A DNA stretch of 64,000 nt from Ornithodoros turicata (GCF_037126465.1 NC_088203.1:107247507-107311506); one strand, 5' to 3'; counted from the first letter of the stretch, positions 33,331-43,498 are shown. Program-made: numbers and translations. Notes: a model not told the origin generated them from the sequence alone.

Positions 33331-33640
33331 AATCCATCAATCAAAGCCATCCAGGAGTGGAGCTAAAAGATACAAGACAATCAAGTCTGGCGGAGTACTG
33401 TCATATTATCCGCTAAAGTGACTGCTATCGAAACTGAGGTGACCACGTTTAATACTTTAAAATTGAACGGGTTGAAGGAAACGTCGTCAACTATTTATAC
33501 CGACATTGCGCAGCTGAAAAAAAAAATAAAAATGTCAAGACCTGGAGAATCAGTCGAGAAGGAACAACTTCCTCATGTTTGGGGCAGACAATTCCCCCAA
33601 GAGAGAAGTGACAAAAGAAGCTTGATTTGTCTATCGACCT
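33331..33640 (+). pseudogene. LINE ORF1-like fragment (coiled coil plus start of RRM)
   Basis: The plus strand reads a heptad-like helix (LSAKVTAIETEVTTF, LNGLKETSSTIYTDIAQLK). It then crosses an A-rich tract at 33,517-33,532 with a frame change, and continues KDLENQSRRNNFLMFGADN. Known family: LINE ORF1 proteins have a coiled coil followed by a DLENRSRRNNxxxxG junction leading into an RNA-binding domain. The hallmark is clear although the frame shifts in the poly-A tract and stops soon afterwards. Upstream frames contain stops. The rest of the LINE is not contiguous. Confidence 0.72.
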
Positions 33641-33799
33641 TGGACTGAGGTTCAGAAGCACATCTGCTTGCGCATTTCATCATCGTTTGAGTGACACCAT
33701 CACGCATATGCGGGCCTCACACGGTCTGTACCGATATCATAACTTGATAGGAGCGGAATGAGGCGCTTTTTCAGCCGCAATTAATGGAGTTGGCCGTCC

Positions 33800-34400
33800 A
33801 TGTGACCACAACAACAACAACAAATAGATCACGACTATATGGCCTGGGGTGGTTCTCCGCTGGAGAACAGTACACTACCCCATTACACGCGAAACATTAG
33901 ATGTGAGATATGAAAATGAAGTTATGCGCAAGTACAGCACTTTAACTCTCCTCCACTGGCTGCGCAGCGCTACGTCACACAAAAAGGAAGAAAGAAACAC
34001 ATGAAAGAAGCGCCGATGGTCCTTGAGATGCAGGGGAGGACCCTACAGCGTCTAGAGCAAACCGGTAACCAAGAGGAACTCTAAGAACATCAGAAGACTT
34101 CGACGGTGTTGCACATGGCTCTGACATGGGCCAAGAATTGCAGCCAGATTGAACGACTGTCGGCTAGCACCACTCAGCTGAGCACAGAGTTGCCGCCTCT
34201 CCGTTTCGCAGAGCTTACATTCTATTAGGACGTGCTCAATGTTCGCTACGACGCCACATTTGGAGCATAGGCTGCTGTCACAGTATGCGATTCGGTTGGG
34301 GAGTGAAGGCTTCGTTGTGCGAAGCCTGTGCAGGAGGGACGTAACCATGTGACCACACTTTGGCTGTGGAATGACTGAAATTACCCTACCAGCCACTCGT
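33800..34400 (-). pseudogene. LINE 3-prime end: terminal ORF piece and (GTT)n tail
   Basis: The minus-strand open frame 34,396-34,052 encodes TSLLHRLRTTKPSLPNRIAY, then LCSKCGVVANIEHVLIEC. The C..C...H....C cluster is the small Cys/His motif at the C-terminus of many LINE ORF2 proteins. About 250 bp downstream the minus strand reads ATGGGGTAGTGTACTGTTCT and ends in (GTT)n at plus 33,809-33,822. The same 3-prime layout occurs at 63,565-63,626. The copy is 5-prime truncated, typical of LINE insertions. Confidence 0.72.
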
Positions 34401-35180
34401 TGTTGACAAGCTTATTCACTCGCAGCTGATAAAATGGCATAAATAGCTGGCGGAGAAACTCACACAGGAACACTTACTTTATCTGTTGAAGCTGAAAGGC
34501 CCTTGAGTGTCCTCCCGCAAACCAGAGTGCCTCTCGGGGTCTTGCACCAAGGTGATTGCAGAAATTCCACAACACGATGTGAAGACACTTTAGTGGCCTC
34601 GTGCGAAAAGTCATCACACTTAGCCATCATACTTAGTCCTAAGTTATGCCTGATGAATTTAAAAGATGGTTATTTGCGTCGATGTCGATCTGCATTCAAT
34701 GTTCTACAGAAGATCGTCTAATAAATGCGTAGACATCACCGACAATGGGGAAGGTCACATTTTTGCGAGAAACAATGGCAATGGCTCTTGCTCTTCTGAC
34801 GTCAGAGCTTGACGCATACGTGTCTTTGGAGGATTTGTAACTCGCTAAGTAGGACACGTAGAAAAAACAAAAGATTTTTTTCTTCAGTGCTCTGGAGGGC
34901 ACGATGAAATTGACGACAGCGCCTTTTACCAAACAAATGAAAACTTCTTCACGGAAGTCTGCCCCTAAGTTTCAGCCTTATTTATGACAGCAGAGGGAAG
35001 AGAAGAAAACAGCCAGTCCAGAACAGTGATATCCTTATTTGTCTATACCCAGGCAAACGAGAACTTGTAGAATAATAAGTTAGTAAGTCTTAGTGACTTG
35101 CCTCAAATAATGGAACTTCGATATTTCTTGCCAGCTGACTTGCAATTTTCGTAACGAAATATTTGAAATTTCGTGTTGTC
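34401..35180. other. Gene-free stretch
   Basis: Short frames on both strands have no recognisable motif. Nothing is supported here. Confidence 0.4.
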
Positions 35181-35184
35181 TCCT

Positions 35185-35370
35185 ACACCCTTAAAACGTA
35201 ACTTCACCGCATAGCACGCTTCTAGCTAACCATAATCTGGCATCCTTCTCTACCCTGATTTGTTTAAAACGGTAAGCGTATGCTTTTTTGTGACAATTAT
35301 GAACTGCATAAGTGCCACATAGATGGCGTACACCTCCCGGTTTCAGCAAATCAGTGGAGACAACATTGGG
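35185..35370. repeat. MITE family D, partial copy 2
   Basis: Starts TA, then CACCCTTAAAACGTAACTTC and CACCGCATAGCACGCTTCTA. It passes the centre (TGTGACAATTATGAACTGCA) and follows the right arm to about ATCAGTGGAGACAACATTGG. The right terminus is missing, so this copy is truncated and more diverged than copies 1 and 3. Confidence 0.75.
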
Positions 35371-35589
35371 GGATCGTTCTTGAACCCCAAGCGATCGAAC
35401 ACGGAGCAACTGTTGTACCCAAACCTCTACACGAGAAACGTCATCATGACGTTGGTAGACACACCGAAACCAAAACAGATCGGAAGGGAAGAGCTGGGTT
35501 CCACGAATGGTCAGTTGTTCGCTGCCTCCTATTGAAAGAAAAGTAGGACCGAAAGTCGCGTCCCTTTCAGAGACCATCGTAATCACCTC

Positions 35590-35838
35590 AAGACCGCGGC
35601 TTTCGGGCGCGACCTTGTTCGCCACTAGCTTTGAACGTAGTTCAACTCTACCAAACTCGTGGCGCTGTCGAACATTATGACGTCATTGGTTTACAAACAG
35701 GTAGAGGTCTAATAGACCTCTACCGGTTTGTAAACAAATACCGTCATAGTGTTCGACAGCGCCACCAATTTGGTAGAGTTGAACTACGCTGGGGGCTAGG
35801 GGGCGGACAAGGTCGCGCCCGAAAGCCACGGTCTTGAG
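35590..35838. repeat. Palindromic MITE-like element F (~249 bp)
   Basis: Left arm: CTCAAGACCGCGGCTTTCGG, GCGCGACCTTGTTCGCC, GTAGTTCAACTCTACCAAAC, GTGGCGCTGTCGAACA. The right arm is the inverse, ending GGCTTTCGGGCGCGACC-type sequence and GGTCTTGAG. The centre (AGGTCTAATAGACCT) is itself palindromic. It sits immediately left of MITE E copy 2. Confidence 0.82.
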
Positions 35839-35840
35839 TG

Positions 35841-36136
35841 GTACACCCTTGGAAAAAGGGTGTACTTTAACTGCTTTTCCTTCCCACATATATCATTCCG
35901 TTTTGGAGAGTACGATAACTCTCACCAAAGGAGTTTCCTCACTCCCACAAGGGAGTAACATTACTCCCTTATTCCCTACCGGAGAGAAATATTGCTCTCC
36001 AGTAGGGAGTTAAAGCGTAACCCCACTCCCTAAAGGGAGTGAGGAGACTCCTTTTTGAGAGTAATTGTACTCTCCAAAAGGGGGTGATATATGTGGCAAG
36101 AAAAAGGAGTTAAAGTACACCTTTTTTTTTTAAGAA
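35841..36136. repeat. MITE family E, copy 2
   Basis: Begins TA, then CACCCTTGGAAAAAGGGTGT and ACTTTAACTGC. It carries the TTTTGGAGAGTACGATAACT and CACTCCCACAAGGGAGTAAC blocks and ends AAAGTACACC plus a T run and AAGAATG. Similar to 32,588-32,876 with more substitutions. Confidence 0.82.
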
Positions 36137-36139
36137 TGT

Positions 36140-36300
36140 TCGCTTGCCTGTGATGCCTCTCTGCCTCTGCTTCGGCGGCATGTACTGCTGGGTCTTGCAG
36201 CCGAATTCGCCTTGCCCCTGATTCGGCGGCACGCACTGCAGGGTCTTCGCGTCTGTGCTGTTTTGCCTCAGCTTCAGCGGCACACACGTTGAGATTCTGA
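36140..36300 (-). pseudogene. Charged tandem peptide-repeat fragment
   Basis: The minus strand encodes about 2.5 copies of a ~22-residue unit. Core words are REDPAVRAAESGARR, LQDPAVHAAEAEAERHHR and VCAAEAEAKQHR. The ~66-nt period is visible in the DNA as CAG/GGTCTTG(C/A) and TTCGGCGGCA blocks. No start, stop or domain defines a gene. Its C-terminal side is cut by MITE E. It probably comes from a multicopy Arg/Glu/Ala-rich element protein, possibly related to repeat A. Confidence 0.45.
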
Positions 36301-36309
36301 CGTTGCACT

Positions 36310-37060
36310 CACTTGTTTCTTTTTTCTTTTCATATCAATTAATTACCTCAAATGCCTATAAGGCGTTACTCCAGGGGGTAATGCAAGAATACACTTTCGC
36401 ACAGTCGAGTGAAGTCGGCATTGTTTGTAACACGGGCAATGTGGGACGGCGGATTATTCCAATCACGTACGCAACACTGTACTGGTGGATTTGAGGAAAT
36501 ATTCGCTAGTCCCAGAGACTACGTGTAATGTTAGGAGATGGGATGGAGGGGGTCTAAATATGGTAAACCTGTTGTGAAACATCTGGTGTGTAATGATAGG
36601 CGTTTAATTAAGCGAAGGGAATTCCGAAGGGACGCAGTACAACTCTTTAGATTTAATGTCGTTATACTAGCGTTAGTGCGATATGCATTATAAATAAAAC
36701 ACGTAAGGCTTATTCTGTACGCTGTCCAATTGTTCTTACAAATATAAGTGATATTGGTTCCAAATTTGGGACGAAACTCCGCTTGAGGTGAAGTAGTTGA
36801 GAAGAAGAAAAAAAAAAAAAAGAAAGAAAAGGAGAAAAATGTACTCATTACGGGAGCCGGCTACTCCAGTTCACTTAGGAAAACAAAAATGGATAACTAC
36901 AACAAGAACAATGAGTCACACCCAAGGGCCCTCAGTCAGTTACTCACACACACTATCCGCGCACACTGTTAGTCACACTGTGTCCACCAACGTGGAGTCT
37001 GCGCAAAATCGCACAAATGCATGCATGGCGTGGAACTGATGGTTGGATGACCAAAGGCCC
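36310..37060. other. Gene-free stretch with A/G-rich tract
   Basis: A purine-rich simple tract lies at about 36,803-36,840. No coding region is supported. Confidence 0.45.
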
Positions 37061-37064
37061 AGAA

Positions 37065-37713
37065 CCTTAAAGCGCCACTTCTGACTTGGAAAACGGCGTT
37101 TATTTTATTTAGTCCATGAAAAGAAGGTGCCTCAAGAAATCTGTACGCGAAATTTCAATCCTGTTTACGAACGCTGTGCATTTTTGTAAATTTTTGAAGA
37201 TCTGCTGAGCCTCCAAAAATGTCGATGACGCGAGCAGCGGGTGACGTAATCATGAGCCCACAAATTACAATGATGCCATGTTCTGCAGAGGGCGCTCGTC
37301 TCCTAGCAACGATAGAGTACAGTGACTCTAAGCAACGACGCCGGCGTCCGGGGAGGGTCACGTGACACTGATCGAAAGAGGGGAAAATGGGAGAGATGTC
37401 TTCTCCCTCCTTTGTGTTTTCGCGAACGTCGGAGCAGTCGGATGGTATGTCACGTGGGGCTCCGCTAACGGAGTGCAAAAAGTGAAGCCCCCGGAAGACG
37501 CGAAGGGCAACAACGTTGCCAGATGAGAGAGCCCGGCGCTCCGTCAGAGCCTAACATGACGTCACAGTTCTCAAAAATAAAAATTAATTTCCTCTATAGC
37601 TTCCGTAGAGCCAAAATATTTTGCAGGAACGTAAAGTGAGGCAAGAAGATTTCAGTCACATAAGTTTAGCAGGATTCCGAAGACAGCAGATTTAGTCCAT
37701 AGTGGCACTTTGA
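37065..37713 (-). mobile_element. TIR repeat B, full-length copy (~650 bp)
   Basis: The left end CTTAAAGCGCCACTTCTGAC (from about 37,067) and the inverse of the right end, TCAAAGTGCCACTATGGAC (37,695-37,713), form imperfect terminal inverted repeats. The internal sequence matches 5,386-5,740 inverted and shares the CTCCGCTAACGGAG core with 2,175-2,270. It has no coding capacity for a transposase, so it is non-autonomous. It is inserted in, or abuts, a LINE RNase H frame and supplies the last residues of that frame. Confidence 0.75.
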
Positions 37714-38690
37714 CAACATCGAAGTGTATGCCATCCTGTCGAGTTAAAGAAGCTTGTAGATATACAGTCGGTGCTGCTGATACCGTGGGCAGGATAATGT
37801 GTTCAGTGCCCTCAAGGGTGCCACAATTAGGTGAGCCTGCCTTTCCAAGCTTGTAAAGAAGACGTCGGTTGTAGGGCACATTGGGGCGGAGCCAGTGGTA
37901 AAGTGACGCATGGCCTAGGGAACGATGTCGGAAAAGTAGAGGCAAGCTCAGGGTCAACGCAGTGTGGCAGAGATCCCCTCCAGAGAGCCAGCTCTGTGCC
38001 TCAGCCAGTTGGCGGCACACAGCAGTCAACATGACCCTAGCGTCGAACATGCTGCAATAGATGAGTCCTGACGCACGCTTCTGATGTGCTCTGCGTGCCG
38101 CAGCGTCAGCCGCATCATGCCCAGGTATGCCGCAGTGTCCTGGTATCCATTGAAAGAACACGTCGTGTCCAGCAGCCACCGCCTCTGCGTGTAGTCTTAT
38201 AAAATCAGCAGCTACAGGGTTGACAGCGCTGGTAGTCCCTGCAGACACAAGGGACTGCAGAGCATCCTGGGAATCCGAGGTAGTCACCCGCTTGGACCGT
38301 GAGTGAGCCGACGCTACATATTCCATAGCCATGAGCAGAGCGTACAGTCCGGCTGCTGTCGACGATGTCGCATGGGACAAACTCACTCCACTTTCAACGC
38401 CAGATGCGGGTATGACGAAGGCACTTGTTGATCCAGTCGTTGTAGTGGAGCCATCTGTACCATTCGGTCTTGGGTGTTATGGATTAAGTCGGCAGTCAAG
38501 TGCCGTTTGACACAGGTATAGGCACATATTTCTTCCGAGAGAGATTCGGAACCGTCAGCCTAACTCTCGGGATCCCCATATGCTCCAGACGGGTGGTTAT
38601 GCCGCGCAGACCAATGAACGGAATGCGACTCTTGTACCCTGCCAGCTGCGGTTCCCTGGCCTCAGCAATCGCCGGCTTGTTTGGTGTTGA
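37714..38690 (-). pseudogene. LINE ORF2 RNase H domain fragment, catalytically altered
   Basis: The minus strand is open from 38,476 down to a stop at 37,652. RNase H motifs appear in order: GTDGSTTTTGSTSAF (first Asp), SSTAAGLYALLMAMEYV, TTSDSQDALQSL (later Asp), and WIPGHCGIPGHDAADAAAR. The middle motif normally reads AAEL. Here the catalytic Glu is Gly, so the enzyme would be inactive. Known role: degrades the RNA strand during target-primed reverse transcription. A weaker upstream piece in other frames (to ~38,690) contains AGYKSRIPFIGLRGITTRLE. The final ~20 residues before the stop (VPLWTKSAVFGILLN) come from inserted repeat B. Confidence 0.8.
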
Positions 38691-38905
38691 TGCGTGGGCA
38701 CCTAAGCATACCAGCGATTAAGAAAACCAAGGGTGAGCACTGCTTTACCAACTGTGTAATCAATATGGCAATTCCGAGACGTGTTAAAATGCTCTCCGAG
38801 ACACGCTATCCTTATATGGCGAACAATTTCTTAATACAATACCACATCGTCTGCCATAGAGTGCCTAAGTTTAGAGCGTATGCAGTCTTGCAGATCATTA
38901 GTGTA

Positions 38906-40212
38906 CACTCTAAATCGTTTCACACCTTTAAAGGTGTAAAATAGGTGTATTAACAAAGATCACACCCCTTTCACACCCTACAACTTTGTTTTGGAAGTTC
39001 CTGAGGGTGTAACAACGGTGTACTACACCCTCAGGTGAAATATGGTGATAGTGTGTCGCCTGGGTGTAGAAAGGGAGTATGTTTGTTTTCGTTCACATGA
39101 ACAAAAGCAAATATATACAACAACAGGAAACAGGAAGTTACATTACAAAAGTGCATGGCCTGGATTTACAACACGTCTACCATCTGGTAATGCATGCAGA
39201 TTTAGAAGATCTGTTGAGATAGTGCTTAAATTGCTTAAAACACGTTGCTCCTCATTGCAAGACAGAACAAATACATGATAGTGCTCATCATACTCAACTG
39301 TAGTTAATGTTTGTATGAGAAAAATGGTATCAGAGTTAATAACATGTATGCCTGCAATCTCAATGAACACGGGTATCCTCGGAAGATTCACAACAACAAC
39401 ACGTAGCCAACAGCAAATGTGTTATCATATCAACTGCACTTTTCACATAGACTATAGATTCTGCGTGAATATCACGGTCATGAATGTAACTCTGAATTGC
39501 TTCTGGGGCATGTTGAAGTAGTATCTCCTTGGAACCATCAGTAGATGTGGCATTTCTGATGAAGGGCTGCGACCACACATACATTTGATAAAATTGATGT
39601 CTTCTTGCTAATGAAACGGTTATGTTCTTAAAATGTCGAGTTTTTCTAGCAACATCTTTAAAATGCTGGTGTTTCCCTTCGAAACGCGTACAACCATACA
39701 GATAGGAAAGGACCAAACATCCTTGTGAGTCGCGGATAATGAACAACGTAATGCATTTTACAGGGGTTAGATATTTGTGGGTACAACACTGCAAAGCCTC
39801 GAAGAAACGAAGAAATGCAGCGTTCTAAGTAATGAACATGCATATGAAGGAGGTGCCTGCTCATAAGAAGGTCTACAGTTTCACGAAAAGCTATATATAC
39901 AGCTGCCATGCTTCATTGCCATGCACAGCTGCCACGCCATGCTGTCTGTATATCGGCTGTGCATGTTTACACACATATTTAATTTTAATCACCTTGATGT
40001 GTATACATATATGGACCTCAATGTGATTATACGCAATATGCTGGTGATTGTGAATACCCAGTTACCAGCATATTGCCACAAACCCAGCAGTTTTATTCGG
40101 CGTTACACCCTTTACACCCCAATTGTCATGAGGGTGTTAAAATACACATTAAAAGGTGTGCGTCATGAACATTTTGATTTACACCCTTTAAGGTGTAAAA
40201 CGATTTAGAGTG
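38906..40212. mobile_element. 1.3-kb TIR DNA transposon, TA target duplication, decayed
   Basis: The left end is TA, then CACTCTAAATCGTTTCACAC and CTTTAAAGG. The right end is the inverse of CACTCTAAATCGTTTTACAC CTTAAAGG, followed by TA at 40,213-40,214. TA on both sides supports a 2-bp target duplication. Subterminal ACACC blocks recur at both ends. Inside, the minus strand carries a broken transposase-like frame, annotated separately. At 1,307 bp it is too short for a complete autonomous copy. The terminus CACTC/TA is shared with MITE families D and E and the 45,228 element. Confidence 0.82.
39360..39909 (-). pseudogene. Frameshifted transposase-like C-terminal fragment
   Basis: Minus strand, two frames. 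The first (39,909 downward) gives CISSFLRGFAVLYPQISNP, then KMHYVVHYPRLTRMFGPFL. A frameshift near 39,690 moves to the second frame, CTRFEGKHQHFKDVARKTR, then HFKNITVSLARRHQ and QMYV. The order KxHYxxHYPR ... FGP ... RFExKHxxFK ... NFKN ... LAxRHQ is, from memory, a conserved block of a widespread animal transposon-borne protein. I associate it tentatively with CACTA/EnSpm-like elements. The fragment lies inside the TIR element 38,906-40,212 and no intact frame joins its parts. Confidence 0.6.
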
Positions 40213-40324
40213 TAGGCTAGGAATAATACGTACGGCCTAAGAGAGTAACACACAGGACAGTAGGTTGGTACAGAAGGTGGGTACCAGTAGTAATACAGTA
40301 GGAATAATATAGGACTTCAGACAG

Positions 40325-40400
40325 GGTGTAATGGTATGTATCTCTGCCAGACAATCAGATCGTGTGGGTTCGAATTTCACTGCAGGTGTCTTTTGTTCAA
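40325..40400 (+). repeat. tRNA-like sequence, probably SINE head
   Basis: TGTAATGGTATGTATCTCTG, then GTGTGGGTTCGAATTTCACT, mimics tRNA A-box and B-box (GGTTCGAAT) spacing of about 40 nt. No good acceptor-stem pairing is visible and T-rich sequence follows. A tRNA-derived SINE or decayed tRNA is more likely than a functional tRNA. Confidence 0.4.
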
Positions 40401-40739
40401 CTGCCACTATTCAATTAAAGTATATGAGTTTCGTTTGCCCTTCTCCGTTTTTATTTGCCTGCTATATGAAGAAATATTCTGTTGCTGTTTTATGCACGCG
40501 TATTAGCAAAACGTCGGCAACAATTCGATTATGAAGCATGATGCCATGGGGCGTATTACTGCATGTCTCACCTTGTACATTTACGTTCATGTTATTCATG
40601 TGTTGTTGAATTCCATCCAAACTTAGCTGTTCTATTTAAACTTTTGGTACGGTCACTGTGGAACAAGTGATTAATAGTATGGCCGAAGAAATAAAATATG
40701 TCAATTGAGGTATATAATGTAGCATTGCGAAGCCCTTGA

Positions 40740-43215
40740 AAGGTTGGGCACTACTTGAAGTACCATGCAGTGCGCGAGTACTACTTTAAGTACATGACTG
40801 AGTACTTGTACTTCACTTGAAGTACATTTCCAATGGCACTTTGTACAATACTTCAGGTACTTTTGTCTAGTACTTTTCCATCAACTACACAAGTAAGCGA
40901 CTGGAAATGACAAAAAATGAAAAATATCAAGTAAGTTTTGTGTCTAGAAGCAGTATAAGAAAGCGGATTGCTGTTCTTTTCCATATGCCAGAGATGCAAT
41001 GATACTGCGCGGCATTAAAATGTTTACAGGGTTTCGTGCTGTGCTTGGATAAATTCAGTAACAGATGTCACTGTTACAGTGAGGTTTAACGTTAGTGTTT
41101 GGCATCAGCAAAGAGGAGCCCGAAATACTACAATGCAGATGTGCCGTTATGGAAATGATCGGGTGGTGGCGGGGAAAGTGCTTGAAGAGATCCTGTTCTC
41201 GATTCTCAGTACCCTATGACTCTGATGCTGCCAGAATCGGAGGATACACAAACAGCTCAAGTGTTTGCTCACGACGATGGTACTAATCACACCGGCAATC
41301 AAATCGTTCCGTTTTGTTTTGTTAGTTCCTTCCTTTGTACAGACTTTGGCAAACCCGGTAAAAGCTGCTTTATGCTGCTAAGAACAAGAGGCATCAAACT
41401 AAAAAGAACGCCTCGTTACATTCCCAGCAGCGGTAAGGTTTGTTTAAAAAATACTGCACATGGCACATTTGGCACGACATTGCACGCGTGTGTCCACTTG
41501 CAATCATTCGAACTTAGCGAGGAAAGCAGTTGCACGCGCTTTTAAAAACGCAGTACAGGGTCTCTCCAAACGAAGATGCTATTCCAGTAAATCGGCAGAA
41601 AAACGAATCCACGAGAGGTACCGTCGTGCCCAAAGCACAACTTAACGACAACGAAATCGTGCTCCCTACTCTCGGGATTGTACATTATGCAACAACTTAA
41701 CGTGACCCCCTAAGAGAGCCATGACTTATCTGTAAGGTCCCTCATGAAAAAGTCGCATGGCCTCGCCTGTGAGGTTCTTCATGGGAACCTTCATATACGG
41801 ACGAACGAAACCTAAGAACGTAACATGGCGATCCTCGAAGATCTTCGAATTTCTATTGGCCCTTCGCGCAGCGTGACGTCATCACCGCCACAATGTCTCC
41901 AAGCGAGGAGATACGGTGACTCTCCGTTCATTCATGATGCCCATCACGAAAGGCCTCACGGCATCATCCGTGAGGCTCCTCACGACGACTGGCCTCATGA
42001 GGGCCCTCACGGTGGGCCTCACGAGGGACAATGCCTCACGATTGTCCTCACATTCAGCGTGGTCTGGCCTCACTCCACCCTCACCTCATTTTCGTGAAGT
42101 GAGGGTGAGGCGCCTTCATGAGGGTCCTCATGAGTGAGGACGCCCGGCTGTGCCTTCAGTAGGCGACTGGAAATGCAAAAACAAACAATGGAAAATATCA
42201 ACTAAGTTTTGTTTCTGGAAGCAGTATTTTTTTTAAACGGATTGCTGGTCCTCTTTTTTCTAAAGATGCAAACCTAAAGATGCAAAGATGAATAAATCGG
42301 GAAGTAAAATATTTTCCACCGGCGCAGCTGGTTGGCTGAGCGCCAAATTATGCCATCCGTTACAGTTCATGTCCATTGCTACAAGCACTAACTATAGCTG
42401 GACTTCGGAACCAGCATTTGCAAAAAACAAGAAAAACGAAAAACAATGTAAGCACTACATTCGCACACTATTCCTCTCGTCCCGTTTTCTTTTTTACTTG
42501 CACATATTGCACGTTTTCCCTCTTCGAGATGCACCAAGTTGCATGGATTACTGCCTTGACTCAGCTGCAATGTAGTTAGCAATTCCAAAGTACTTTCTAC
42601 TGTACTGCGTGTACTTCTGTCTAGTACTTTTTCATCAAGTACTCAAGTGCGCATCTGGAAGTGCAAAGACAAACAATTGAAAATATCAAGTATGTTTTGT
42701 GCCAAGAAGGAGTATTTTTTCCAGAATGGATCTCTGTCCTCCTTTTTCATATGCCAGAGATGCAAAGATGAATAAATCAGAAAATGAAATTATTTCCACT
42801 AGCACGGCTGATTGCCTGAGCAGCTGTCCTACTTGGTAATTAGATTTTAAAAAATGACATGGTCAAGAAGAATGAGAAAGGCTTTGGCATTTGTAGGAAT
42901 AGGAAGTAAATAAATAAATAAATTCATTAATTAAGTATTTCAGTTGAAAGTGAAAGTGCACGGAAATTAAGCACTCTCATACTGTTCATATTCATGGGCA
43001 GGCAATGACTACCTCTGCTTCAGAACTAGCATTTGCAAAAAAGAAGAAGAAAAAAGCAAACAAACGAAAGATATGTAAGCAATACATTCGCAAGCACAAA
43101 TTCGTTGCACACACTATATATTCCTTTAGTCCCGCTTTTTTGCTTGCACATGCTTTGCAGGTTTTCCCTCTTAAGATGACATGCCTGGACTCAGTTGCAA
43201 TCTACTTGACAATTC
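40740..43215 (+). repeat. Dispersed repeat G, three diverged copies
   Basis: Copies begin near 40,860, 42,150 and 42,610. They share AAGTACTTGTACTTC-like blocks, GCGACTGGAAATG, GAAAATATCAAGTAAGTTTT, GAAGCAGTAT, CCATATGCCAGAGATGCAAA and GATGAATAAATC. The last two share further sequence (CTAGCATTTGCAAAAAA, TTTTTTGCTTGCACATG-type, GACTCAGCTGCAAT) and look like a local duplication of about 500-600 bp. No coding capacity. The family is not identified. Confidence 0.55.
41740..42145. repeat. Cluster of CCTCACG / CTCATGAGG short palindromes
   Basis: Many short inverted words lie close together: GCCTCACGGCATCATCCGTGAGGC, CCTCATGAGGGCC, GGGCCTCACGAGG, CACCCTCACCTCATTTTCGT paired with GAAGTGAGGGTGAGG, and CCTCATGAGTGAGG. 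The density of CCTCA/TGAGG exceeds anything nearby. It could be the interior of a foldback element or a satellite seed. No gene. Confidence 0.55.
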
Positions 43216-43258
43216 CGAGTACTTTGTATACATTACATTACGTCCATTTAAAATGTGG

Positions 43259-43498
43259 TACACTCTTAAAAATTAACTTCACCGCATAGCACGTTCCTAG
43301 CCAACCATCATCTCAAATGATATCGTTATCTTCCCTGATTTGTTGAAAACGGGAGGCGTACGCCTTATGCTGTTCATAATTGTCACAGAAAAGGCGTACG
43401 CCTCCGGTTTTCAACAAATCAGGGCAAATAACGATATCATTCGGGATTATGGTTGGCTAGGAGCATGCTATGCAGTGAAGTTCATTTTTAAGAGTGTA
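43259..43498. repeat. MITE family D, full copy 3
   Basis: TA, then CACTCTTAAAAATTAACTTC, at the left is mirrored by TTCATTTTTAAGAGTG, then TA, at the right. The TA duplication is therefore intact. The GGAGGCGTACGCC arms meet around a GTTCATAATTGTCAC loop. Open frame 43,340-43,594 is palindrome read-through. Confidence 0.88.

Noticed and set aside
40325..40400. Functional tRNA gene
   Set aside because: A- and B-box-like words are present but no convincing acceptor or anticodon stem can be drawn. Called a SINE-like sequence instead.
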